Notes: generated by a model not told the origin, from the letters alone. A stretch of DNA of 5,370 nucleotides from Lachnoclostridium sp. UBA2905 (GCA_002349525.1 DEDL01000012.1:11745-17114); one strand, 5' to 3'. Shown: positions 1-5,370, numbered from the stretch's first letter. A program made the numbers and translations.

Positions 1-51
1 AAATAGGTAAATCTATGAAATAGATAAATGGATAAAATAGGAAAATGGATT
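1..51. repeat. Tandem array, three 17-bp copies
   Basis: Three head-to-tail 17-bp units start at 1, 18 and 35. Each begins AAATAG; unit two reads AAATAGATAAATGGATA. Unit one matches unit two at 13 of 17 positions, and unit three matches unit two at 14 of 17. The array touches the window edge, so it may continue to the left. One strand is almost free of C. No reading frame is carried here. The function is unknown; it could be a spacer, a curved-DNA element or a slippage-prone leader. Confidence 0.75.
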
Positions 52-85
52 ATTTAATTTATAATTTAATTTATGATTTAATTCA
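50..85. repeat. Tandem array, three 12-bp copies
   Basis: Three 12-bp units start at 50, 62 and 74: TTATTTAATTTA, TAATTTAATTTA and TGATTTAATTCA. Neighbouring copies differ by one or two bases. The array is almost pure A+T and abuts the 17-bp array on its left and the 16-bp array on its right. It could act as an UP-like or easily melted element for the promoter of the downstream dehydrogenase gene, but nothing in the sequence proves that. Confidence 0.75.
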
Positions 86-86
86 G

Positions 87-134
87 TTGTTCTAAAATTT
101 ATTTATTCTAAAATTCATTTGTTCTAATAAGTAA
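87..134. repeat. Tandem array, 16-bp period, about 2.6 copies
   Basis: Units start at 87, 103 and 119. The first two, TTGTTCTAAAATTTAT and TTATTCTAAAATTCAT, differ at two positions. The third matches the first over nine bases (TTGTTCTAA) and then diverges. Each unit carries a TTGTTC/TTATTC block that weakly resembles a -35 hexamer, so changing the copy number would move or multiply promoter-like blocks ahead of the dehydrogenase gene. Confidence 0.7.
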
Positions 135-145
135 GTAATTATATT
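118..145 (+). promoter_or_regulatory. Possible promoter for the isocitrate dehydrogenase gene
   Basis: A TATATT hexamer at 140-145 could be a -10 element. TTTGTT at 118-123, inside the last 16-bp repeat unit, would be a poor -35 at 16-bp spacing. The surrounding DNA is so AT-rich that chance matches are expected. Transcription may instead enter from a gene to the left of the window. Confidence 0.25.
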
Positions 146-161
146 TAAATAGAGAAAAAAC

Positions 162-167
162 AGGAGG
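162..167 (+). promoter_or_regulatory. Ribosome binding site of the dehydrogenase gene
   Basis: AGGAGG lies 10 nt before the ATG at 178. It is a perfect Shine-Dalgarno core and settles the start codon of the dehydrogenase, including its long N-terminal extension. Confidence 0.85.
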
Positions 168-177
168 ATATCAACCT

Positions 178-1341
178 ATGTATGAGAATGAGATTGAAAA
201 AGCCAAAGAGAAGTTTGGCGAATTACTTAAGAAACAGCTTACACGTGTTGAAGAGATGAAAGCACAGGGTGACTTTGTTGATTACAAGTCACTTGATAAG
301 ATTGTTATCGGTGTTTGTGGTGGAGACGGAATCGGTCCTGCAATTACTGCACAGGCACAGAGAGTCCTTGAGTATCTTCTTAAAGATGATATTGAAAAAG
401 GAAAGATTGAGTTCAAGGTAATCGATGGACTTACAATTGAAAGACGAGCAGCAGAGATGGCTGCAATTCCTGCGGACGTTCTTAAAGAACTTAAGCAGTG
501 TGATGTTATTCTTAAGGGACCTACAACAACACCTAGAAAAGGTGATGAGTGGCCTAACGTTGAATCAGCTAATGTTGCAATGAGAAAAGAACTTGATTTA
601 TTTGCAAATGTAAGACCTGTTAGAATTCCTGAACTTGGAGTTGACTGGACATTCTATCGTGAGAATACTGAGGGTGGTTACGCAGCAGGTAAAGAGGGTG
701 TTAACGTAACTGATGATCTTGGAATAGATTTCACTGTTGTAACATCACCTGGATGTGACAGAATCATTCGTGCTGCATTTGAATTTGCAAAGGCAAATGG
801 CAAGAAGAGAGTTACAGCTGTAACTAAGGCTAACATCATTAAGACAACTGATGGTAAATTCCTTGATACATTCTACAGAATTGCAAAGGATTATCCTGAT
901 ATAATGGCAGATGACTGGTACATTGATATTATGACTGCCAAGCTTATTGATGAAAAGCGTCGTAGAGATTTCGAAGTTGTTGTACTTCCAAACCTTTATG
1001 GAGATATCATTACTGATGAAGCTGCTGAGCTCCAGGGTGGAGTTGGTACAGCAGGAAGTGCTAACATTGGTAAGAAATATGCTATGTTCGAGGCTATTCA
1101 TGGTTCAGCACCTCGTATGGTTAAAGAAGGTCGTGATAAGTACGCAGATCCTTGTAGTGTTATCAGAGCAGGAGCTATGCTTCTTAATCATATTGGATAC
1201 ATTGAGGAATCTGACAAGTTATATAAGGCTCTTGATATCTGCACAATTACAGAGAAGAAGCTTACTATGACAGGTAGAGATACAGGTGCTACAGGCGAAG
1301 AGTTCGCTGATTACATTATGGAGACAATTGCTAATCTTTAA
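178..1341 (+). CDS. icd: Isocitrate dehydrogenase (isocitrate/isopropylmalate dehydrogenase family)
   Basis: A cytoplasmic enzyme that oxidatively decarboxylates isocitrate to 2-oxoglutarate, probably to feed glutamate synthesis. It has 387 residues, between the short (about 335) and E. coli-type (416) family members. Visible motifs are GGDGIGP (48-54) and the isocitrate-binding block S130, N132, R136, R146, equivalent to E. coli Ser113, Asn115, Arg119 and Arg129 by alignment from memory. RENTEGGY (161-168) supplies the active-site Arg and Tyr, and TKAN (216-219) the catalytic Lys217. D250, D276 and D280 sit in the metal-binding context (NLYGD, then ITDEAAEL), and HGSAP is at 308-312. The S-x-N pattern favours isocitrate over isopropylmalate or homoisocitrate. 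Oddities are about 40 charged, helix-prone residues before the Rossmann-like core, and Arg313-Met314 where classical NADP enzymes have Lys-Tyr and NAD enzymes Asp-Ile, so the cofactor is uncertain. The start is fixed by AGGAGG at 162-167. The gene symbol is by function, not proven orthology. Confidence 0.9.
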   Translation: MYENEIEKAKEKFGELLKKQLTRVEEMKAQGDFVDYKSLDKIVIGVCGGDGIGPAITAQAQRVLEYLLKDDIEKGKIEFKVIDGLTIERRAAEMAAIPADVLKELKQCDVILKGPTTTPRKGDEWPNVESANVAMRKELDLFANVRPVRIPELGVDWTFYRENTEGGYAAGKEGVNVTDDLGIDFTVVTSPGCDRIIRAAFEFAKANGKKRVTAVTKANIIKTTDGKFLDTFYRIAKDYPDIMADDWYIDIMTAKLIDEKRRRDFEVVVLPNLYGDIITDEAAELQGGVGTAGSANIGKKYAMFEAIHGSAPRMVKEGRDKYADPCSVIRAGAMLLNHIGYIEESDKLYKALDICTITEKKLTMTGRDTGATGEEFADYIMETIANL

Positions 1342-1364
1342 TATTCATTTTATATGAATTAATC

Positions 1365-1370
1365 TAATAT
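1365..1370 (+). promoter_or_regulatory. Possible -10 box for the helicase gene
   Basis: TAATAT would put the transcript start near 1376-1378, just before the hairpin that begins at 1384. No convincing -35 lies 16-18 bp upstream, so this is weak. If real, the hairpin would form the very 5' end of the helicase mRNA and would not be the end of the dehydrogenase mRNA. Confidence 0.25.
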
Positions 1371-1383
1371 GTAACACAAACAC

Positions 1384-1445
1384 GGCAGGACATTTTTTAA
1401 ACCTTAACTGACAGTTTGAAAATGTCCTGTCTTTAAGTTAAGGAG
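1384..1445 (+). promoter_or_regulatory. Structured leader with two competing folds, one masking the helicase Shine-Dalgarno
   Basis: Fold A: 1384-1396 pairs with 1419-1431 over 13 bp with one G-U pair. The stem continues through a short internal mismatch into AAAC (1399-1402) with GTTT (1414-1417). This leaves the Shine-Dalgarno AAGGAG (1440-1445) free. Fold B: CCTTAACT (1402-1409) is perfectly complementary to AGTTAAGG (1436-1443), which contains four bases of the Shine-Dalgarno. Next to it GACAG (1410-1414) pairs with CTGTC (1427-1431), so B destroys the 13-bp stem. The 8-bp helix could alternatively form on top of stem A as a pseudoknot, although the 4-nt linker 1432-1435 is tight. Fold A has more pairs. 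The pairings are read directly; a regulatory role is inference. Fold A could also be a weak terminator for the upstream gene, but it is followed only by TTTA and not by a long T run. No known riboswitch class was recognised. Confidence 0.5.
1440..1445 (+). promoter_or_regulatory. Ribosome binding site deciding the TTG start of the helicase
   Basis: AAGGAG lies 6 nt before TTG at 1452-1454. No comparable site precedes the in-frame ATGs at 1494 or 1704, so TTG is the best start and the acidic N-terminal extension is translated. Confidence 0.75.
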
Positions 1446-1451
1446 ACAGAT

Positions 1452-3416
1452 TTGAACAACAATTCCAAGTATATATTTGAAAGTAATGATAGTATGAAAA
1501 ATGTTGATGTGATTTATCGTGATATAGAAATTGAAGATGTGAATAATGACGATATGAATTACAGCAAGACAGAAATTGAAGATATGAATAATGACGATGC
1601 GAATTACAGTAAGATAGAAATTGAAAATATGAAAAATGATAATATGAGCTACAATAAGATAGACAATAAAAATATAAATAATGATGATATAGAAAATGAC
1701 GATATGAGATATGATGAAACCTCAGGACTGGATGTCAGGATAATAAGAGCCGTTAAGGAAATGGGCTTTGAAAATATGACTCCAATACAGAAACAGGCAA
1801 TTCCTGTTTTTATGGAAGGAAAAGATATAATCGGCCAGGCCCAGACAGGAACAGGTAAAACAGCTGCATTTGGAATACCTGTACTTCAGATGGTTGACCC
1901 TAACATAAAGAAATTGCAGGCACTTATACTGTGTCCTACAAGAGAGCTTGCAATACAGGCAGCAGAAGAGATACGTAAATTCGGTAAATATATTGAAGGT
2001 GTTAAAGTTCTTCCAATATACGGAGGACAGGATATAACAAAACAGATTCGTTCACTTAAAGGTGGAATTCAGATTATTGTGGGTACACCGGGACGTGTTA
2101 TGGACCACATGAGAAGACACACAATTAAGCTTGCGCAGCTTAAAATGATAGTGCTTGATGAAGCTGATGAGATGCTTAACATGGGATTCAGAGAGGATAT
2201 TGAAACTATTCTTGAAGATATTCCAGGTGATCATCAGACCGGTTTATTTTCTGCTACAATGCCAAAGCCTATTCTTGATATTACTAAGAAATATCAGAAG
2301 GAAGATGCGGTTATAGTAAAGGTTGCTGCAAAGGAGCTTACAGTACCTAATATTAATCAGTATTATTACGAGGTTAAGCTTAAAAATAAAGATGAAGTAA
2401 CGGCAAGACTTCTTGATTATTATAATCCTAAAAGGTCTCTTATATTCTGTAACACTAAGAAAAAGGTTGATGAACTTGCAGAGGCTCTTAAGGGAAGGGG
2501 ATATTTTGCTGAAGGATTTCATGGAGATATGTCCCAGGCACAGAGAGATAAAATCATGAATGGCTTTAGAAAGGGCTTTGTTGATATTCTTATAGCTACT
2601 GATGTTGCAGCCAGAGGAATCGATGTGGATGATGTTGAGGCAGTTATCAATTATGATATTCCACAAGATATTGAATATTATGTTCACAGAATCGGACGTA
2701 CAGGACGGGCAGGCAAGAAGGGAAGATCATTTACTCTTGTAGTTGGTCGTGAAATATATAAGGTAAGAGATATTGAAAGAGTCTGCAAGACCAAGATTAA
2801 GCCTCGTATGGTTCCATCTGCCGGTGAGATTAACAATAATAAAGCTGAAAATGTACTAAAAGAGGCAGTGTCCCTTATTCAGGATGAAAAACTGTACTCT
2901 ATGATAAAGGTTATTGAAAATAAACTGGATGAAGAAGATTTCAATGCCATTGAGCTTGCTGCTGCACTTCTTAAAATGCAGGTAGGAGAAGAAGTGGAAG
3001 AGATGAAATTAGACTTCTCCTGGTTTGACAGCGATGAATACAAAAACAGAAAGAAACGTTCTGACAGAAGAGATGGTCGTGGAAGAGATGGCCGTGGCAG
3101 AGACGGTCGTGACAGAGACGGCAGAGAATCACGAAATGGTAAAGATGGTCGCAGCAGAGATGGAAGAGATAGACGCGGCAGAGATTCACGAAGTGGCAGA
3201 GATGGCAACGGCAGAGATTCAAGAAATGACAAGGATAGCCGTGGCAGAGGCTTTAGACGCAGTGAAAGAAATGGTGACAGTTTCAAGAAAAACAGTAGGG
3301 ACAATTATAAGAATAATAAAGGTGAAGAAAAAAAACCACGCCATTATCATCCACCAAAAGCATCACGTCGTGAACGCGATGCCTTTGGCAGGTGGCAGGG
3401 TAAAGAAACTGAATAG
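1452..3416 (+). CDS. DEAD-box ATP-dependent RNA helicase with acidic repeat N-terminus and RGD-rich tail
   Basis: A cytoplasmic ATP-dependent RNA helicase of the CshA/DeaD type, expected in ribosome assembly, mRNA turnover or cold adaptation. The core has Q motif GFENMTPIQ (105-113), motif I AQTGTGKT (130-137), Ia PTRELA (162-167), GG (191-192), Ib TPGR (212-215), II DEAD (236-239), III SAT (267-269), IV LIFCNT (330-335), V ATDVAARGID (382-391) and VI HRIGRTGR (412-419). All catalytic motifs are intact. A helical segment at about 465-515 resembles the CshA dimerisation region. Residues 531-606 are rich in Arg, Gly and Asp, a likely RNA-binding tail. Residues 1-86 are unusual: four 15-residue repeats (26-85) rich in Asp, Glu and Asn, with 22 acidic against 6 basic residues over 24-90. 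Family members normally begin near the position of Tyr87, so this is an added domain. The TTG start is chosen from AAGGAG at 1440-1445. The paralogue (cshA, deaD or other) cannot be settled by eye. Confidence 0.95.
   Translation: MNNNSKYIFESNDSMKNVDVIYRDIEIEDVNNDDMNYSKTEIEDMNNDDANYSKIEIENMKNDNMSYNKIDNKNINNDDIENDDMRYDETSGLDVRIIRAVKEMGFENMTPIQKQAIPVFMEGKDIIGQAQTGTGKTAAFGIPVLQMVDPNIKKLQALILCPTRELAIQAAEEIRKFGKYIEGVKVLPIYGGQDITKQIRSLKGGIQIIVGTPGRVMDHMRRHTIKLAQLKMIVLDEADEMLNMGFREDIETILEDIPGDHQTGLFSATMPKPILDITKKYQKEDAVIVKVAAKELTVPNINQYYYEVKLKNKDEVTARLLDYYNPKRSLIFCNTKKKVDELAEALKGRGYFAEGFHGDMSQAQRDKIMNGFRKGFVDILIATDVAARGIDVDDVEAVINYDIPQDIEYYVHRIGRTGRAGKKGRSFTLVVGREIYKVRDIERVCKTKIKPRMVPSAGEINNNKAENVLKEAVSLIQDEKLYSMIKVIENKLDEEDFNAIELAAALLKMQVGEEVEEMKLDFSWFDSDEYKNRKKRSDRRDGRGRDGRGRDGRDRDGRESRNGKDGRSRDGRDRRGRDSRSGRDGNGRDSRNDKDSRGRGFRRSERNGDSFKKNSRDNYKNNKGEEKKPRHYHPPKASRRERDAFGRWQGKETE
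1527..1706 (+). repeat. Four in-frame 45-bp tandem repeats in the helicase gene
   Basis: Units start at 1527, 1572, 1617 and 1662 and encode 15 residues each, the first being EIEDVNNDDMNYSKT. Units one and two match at 40 of 45 bases, unit three is less similar and unit four is degenerate. Because 45 is a multiple of three, gain or loss of a unit keeps the frame. The pattern of decay suggests duplication from the left end more recently than the right. Confidence 0.85.
3057..3251 (+). repeat. Low-complexity GRD/RDG codon repeats in the helicase tail
   Basis: A 9-base theme close to GGCAGAGAT recurs irregularly and encodes Gly-Arg-Asp and related triplets over residues 536-600. The base pattern keeps alternative frames on both strands open, which creates spurious reading frames here. 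The tail is predicted to be disordered and to bind RNA non-specifically, as Arg/Gly-rich tails of other DEAD-box proteins do. The alternating Asp residues make it less basic than a plain RGG tail. Confidence 0.75.
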
Positions 3417-3417
3417 C

Positions 3418-3442
3418 AGGCCAGGCGTACTTTATCTGGCTT
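3418..3442. terminator. Hairpin between convergent genes
   Basis: A 7-bp stem pairs 3418-3424 with 3436-3442 (core GCCAG/CTGGC, one G-U pair) around an 11-nt loop. It starts two bases after the helicase stop codon and ends on the permease stop codon. It reads as a hairpin on both strands. Neither side has a proper T run, so intrinsic termination would be weak. Confidence 0.4.
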
Positions 3443-4256
3443 ATATGTTAAGCTTTTTCTTAAACATATGATTACTTATAAGGAACAGTATTATTGTTAA
3501 AAATGAAGAAAATGCTATCAAAAATCCGAGATACAGCGATGGTACATTAGAGTACATTATTGAAGAATCATCCAGCTCAAGCTTATCATAGAAATCTGTG
3601 AAGGAAAATGCTGTTATAGCTAAGGTCGATATTATCTGCATGATAAATGATAATACCATGTAAGATAATATTGCACCAGCTATCGGATGGCCTGTAAAAC
3701 GCTGTCCTACTGCAAAGCATGTAAAGTAGGTAGTATAAGATGATATTAATCCAACAACTATAAGTAAAATAAATAAAATGATAAATAGCGGGGTAATACC
3801 AAGTTGATTTAATACTATCTGAATCTTTTCTAAAGTAATATCACCCTTATGCCATACACCTATTATTCGTGTGAAGCTTAATATGGAGACAAACATAAGA
3901 ACAAGAGCTATAATGCTCCATATGGCAGCTACAAGAGTTTTTGATATTAAGAGTGAACTGGTTTTGACTGGAAGAGTATGAGTAAGATATGCTTCCTTTG
4001 AAACCATTGTCTTATAAAACATATAAAGTATTACTATGTATGATGCTGTAACCATTGCTATATTTGCAATAATATACAGGGCCATGCATAATCCTGAAAG
4101 AACATTGAAAAACATTGAGTCTTCAGGAAATAAAGATGTTCCGTTAAGTCTGAGATATACTGCAGTTATTGGTGTTATAATTATAAATGCAATATAGATT
4201 GGTAACAGAAGTCTTCCTGTAGCCTTGAATTCGTGCTTTAAAAGTTTTCCTAACAT
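3441..4256 (-). CDS. ABC-2-type transporter membrane subunit
   Basis: An integral membrane protein of 271 residues that should pair with the ATPase encoded just upstream. Six hydrophobic segments are visible at about 16-36, 56-80, 106-129, 154-176, 191-217 and 239-261. A basic, amphipathic N-terminus (LGKLLKHEFKATGR) precedes them, as is usual in ABC-2 permeases. The cytoplasmic stretch YLTHTLPVKTSSLLISK (90-106) matches the 'LP-x-x-x-xx-L-x-x-SK' pattern typical of exporters of this kind. The substrate cannot be read from sequence. By the YtrABCDE and similar systems of Firmicutes, a role in cell-envelope stress or antibiotic and peptide export is possible. The start ATG overlaps the ATPase stop by 7 nt, and its Shine-Dalgarno GGGAGG lies inside the ATPase coding sequence 7 nt ahead of the ATG, implying translational coupling. 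The last nine codons form an inverted repeat. Confidence 0.8.
   Translation of the reverse strand: MLGKLLKHEFKATGRLLLPIYIAFIIITPITAVYLRLNGTSLFPEDSMFFNVLSGLCMALYIIANIAMVTASYIVILYMFYKTMVSKEAYLTHTLPVKTSSLLISKTLVAAIWSIIALVLMFVSILSFTRIIGVWHKGDITLEKIQIVLNQLGITPLFIILFILLIVVGLISSYTTYFTCFAVGQRFTGHPIAGAILSYMVLSFIMQIISTLAITAFSFTDFYDKLELDDSSIMYSNVPSLYLGFLIAFSSFLTIILFLISNHMFKKKLNI
3443..3469. repeat. Inverted repeat inside the 3' end of the permease gene
   Basis: ATATGTTAAG (3443-3452) pairs with CTTAAACATAT (3459-3469), leaving one unpaired A and a 6-nt loop with five T. It covers the last codons of the permease and directly adjoins the intergenic hairpin. It could add to transcription blocking of helicase mRNA or protect the 3' end of the permease mRNA. 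Chance is possible in AT-rich DNA. Confidence 0.4.
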
Positions 4257-4948
4257 CTGAATACCTCCCTGAAAAATCCATCTACTGAATTGTTGTGTTC
4301 CATACGAATATCATCAACTGACTTATGAAGGTACATACATCCATTATTTATAAAAACAACCTCGTCAAGTATTTTTTCAATATCTGTTATAAGATGTGTA
4401 GATATAAGTATTGTTGAATTTTCGTTGTAATTCCCTATTATTGTATCAAGTATATAATCCCTAGAAGCAGGATCTACTCCCCCTATTGGCTCATCCAGAC
4501 AATATAAATCAGCTTCCCGGCTCATTGTAAGGATAAGCTGTATCTTTTCCTTGGTTCCCTTGGACATTGACTTAAGCTTCATTGAATCGTTAAGATTAAG
4601 TCTTTCTAACATGTCATATGCCTTACGCAGGTTAAAGTTAGAATAAAAATCACTGTAGTAGTTGAAAAGCTCCCGTACTTTCATCCACTCAGGAAGGAAG
4701 CAGGCATCTGGAAGATAAGATATATTAAGCTTGCTTTCAATTCCAGGCTCCTGTCCATTGATTAATATCTCACCCTGTGAAGGCTGGATAAGACCATTTA
4801 TAAGCTTTATAAGTGTTGTCTTACCACTTGCATTAGGTCCTAATAAGCCTACAATACGTCCTCTTTCTATGGAAAGGTTAACATTGTTAAGAGCAAGCCT
4901 TGAACCATATTTTTTGGTTAATGAGTGACATTCTATTAATGCTGGCAT
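4250..4948 (-). CDS. ABC transporter ATP-binding subunit (YtrB-like)
   Basis: A cytoplasmic ATPase of 232 residues that powers the ABC-2 membrane protein encoded next. Walker A is GPNASGKTT (37-45), the signature loop is MSKGTKEK (128-135) in place of LSGGQ, Walker B is LYCLDEP (148-154) with catalytic Glu153, the D-loop is GGVDP (156-160) and the switch His is H185. The Q-loop position reads YLPD (78-81), so Asp81 replaces Gln. The SKG signature and the acidic Q-loop residue are familiar, from memory, in the YtrB-like drug/peptide-export branch, so this is not evidence of decay. The start ATG at 4946-4948 follows a G-rich Shine-Dalgarno (AGGGGGA) and lies 20 nt after the regulator stop codon. 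The stop overlaps the permease start. Substrate unknown. Confidence 0.9.
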   Translation of the reverse strand: MPALIECHSLTKKYGSRLALNNVNLSIERGRIVGLLGPNASGKTTLIKLINGLIQPSQGEILINGQEPGIESKLNISYLPDACFLPEWMKVRELFNYYSDFYSNFNLRKAYDMLERLNLNDSMKLKSMSKGTKEKIQLILTMSREADLYCLDEPIGGVDPASRDYILDTIIGNYNENSTILISTHLITDIEKILDEVVFINNGCMYLHKSVDDIRMEHNNSVDGFFREVFRC

Positions 4949-4968
4949 TTTAATCCCCCTTTATATAT

Positions 4969-5331
4969 CTATTCATTCATACATTCACTGATAAGTTCCA
5001 AAATCTCTGCCTGTGTAATGCCAAGTGACTTCAGTTTTATAAAGAAGTCGTTGCAGTAGTCCTTGGCAAGATTTTTCTTATTCTCATGTATAAGTTCTTC
5101 ATTGTCAGTAACAAATCTTCCACTTGTACGATTGGAATATATGAGTCCGGTGGACTCAAGTTCGGCAAGTGCTTTTTGCATTGTGTTGGGATTAACTGCT
5201 GCAATAGATGCTAATTCCCGTACAGAGGGCAGTTTCGATCCTGCCGGATATTGTCCTGATATTATGCCAAGCTTTATATAATCCATAAGCTGCATATATA
5301 TAGGACGGTCATTAGTTAATTCCCATGACAT
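4969..5331 (-). CDS. GntR-family transcriptional regulator, YtrA subfamily
   Basis: A 120-residue DNA-binding protein that probably represses its own operon, as YtrA-type regulators encoded ahead of ABC genes do. The winged helix-turn-helix spans about 10-76: PIYMQLMDYIKLGIISGQY leads into PAGSKLPSVRELA (29-41), then the recognition helix region VNPNTMQKALAELE (46-59), then the wing GLIYSNRTSGRFV (62-74). The remaining roughly 45 residues form a short helical dimerisation segment; no ligand-binding domain of the FadR, HutC or MocR type is present, which defines YtrA. Length is typical of the subfamily. The start ATG follows GGGAGG at 5338-5343 with 6-nt spacing. The inducing signal is unknown; in Bacillus subtilis the YtrA system answers to certain cell-wall antibiotics. 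It is first of three tightly packed minus-strand genes. Confidence 0.9.
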   Translation of the reverse strand: MSWELTNDRPIYMQLMDYIKLGIISGQYPAGSKLPSVRELASIAAVNPNTMQKALAELESTGLIYSNRTSGRFVTDNEELIHENKKNLAKDYCNDFFIKLKSLGITQAEILELISECMNE

Positions 5332-5337
5332 ATTGTT

Positions 5338-5343
5338 CCTCCC
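5338..5343 (-). promoter_or_regulatory. Ribosome binding site of the GntR gene
   Basis: On the minus strand GGGAGG lies 6 nt before the ATG. It fixes the start of the regulator. The promoter and any operator lie mostly beyond the right edge of the window. Confidence 0.8.
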
Positions 5344-5370
5344 TTCCTAAGCTGCATTCCTAATTAATGA

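Noticed and set aside
1..134. CRISPR-like array
   Set aside because: The units are contiguous with no spacers, are only 12-17 bp, and no cas gene is in the window.
745..1101. Minus-strand frame opposite the dehydrogenase gene
   Set aside because: It lies wholly opposite a well-supported conserved gene, has no ribosome binding site and no recognisable domain.
1343..1359. Small inverted repeat ATTCAT/ATGAAT just after the dehydrogenase stop
   Set aside because: A 6-bp A+T-dominated stem with no following T run is too weak to call a terminator and is expected by chance in this composition.
1704..1706. In-frame ATG (Met85) as the true helicase start, close to the usual family N-terminus
   Set aside because: No Shine-Dalgarno precedes it, while AAGGAG is ideally placed before TTG at 1452, and the upstream frame stays open through in-frame 45-bp repeats.
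2879..3304. Minus-strand frame encoding a Leu/Ser/Pro/Arg-rich protein
   Set aside because: It is the antisense of the same low-complexity tail. The periodic composition mirrors the sense codons and there is no start context.
3025..3471. Long + strand reading frame overlapping the helicase tail and the end of the permease gene
   Set aside because: It is a frame shadow of the repetitive GRD coding region, rich in Met, Glu, Ala and Val, with no ribosome binding site and no recognisable domain.

Overview
The window is low-GC DNA with strong purine-rich Shine-Dalgarno sites and an AGA/GGA/CTT-leaning codon choice. Together with the gene types this suggests a Gram-positive anaerobe of the Clostridia, most likely Lachnospiraceae. 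The taxonomic call is inference from composition and family resemblance; no marker gene is present.

Layout, left to right. Bases 1-134 hold no gene and consist of three abutting AT-rich tandem arrays (periods 17, 12 and 16). A short stretch with a possible promoter and a clear ribosome binding site follows. Bases 178-1341 (+) encode an isocitrate dehydrogenase of the isocitrate/isopropylmalate dehydrogenase superfamily. Bases 1342-1451 form a structured gap with a 13-bp hairpin whose top is complementary to the Shine-Dalgarno of the next gene. Bases 1452-3416 (+) encode a DEAD-box RNA helicase that starts at TTG. It has an acidic N-terminal extension built of four 15-residue repeats and a long Arg/Gly/Asp-rich basic tail. 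After a 24-bp convergent gap come three minus-strand genes, transcribed right to left: a YtrA-type GntR repressor (4969-5331), an ABC ATPase (4250-4948) and a six-helix ABC-2-type membrane protein (3441-4256).

How the genes work together. The dehydrogenase supplies 2-oxoglutarate, in such anaerobes mainly for glutamate synthesis. The helicase is a separate RNA-remodelling function that may have its own leader-level control. The three minus-strand genes look like one self-regulated operon: a 20-nt gap separates the regulator from the ATPase, and the ATPase and permease overlap by 7 nt, as expected for co-translated subunits.

The gene content is ordinary. The most interesting signals are non-coding or low-complexity. 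They are the two mutually exclusive RNA folds before the helicase, one of which would mask its ribosome binding site; the triple tandem-array leader before the dehydrogenase; and the in-frame 45-bp repeats in the helicase N-terminus.
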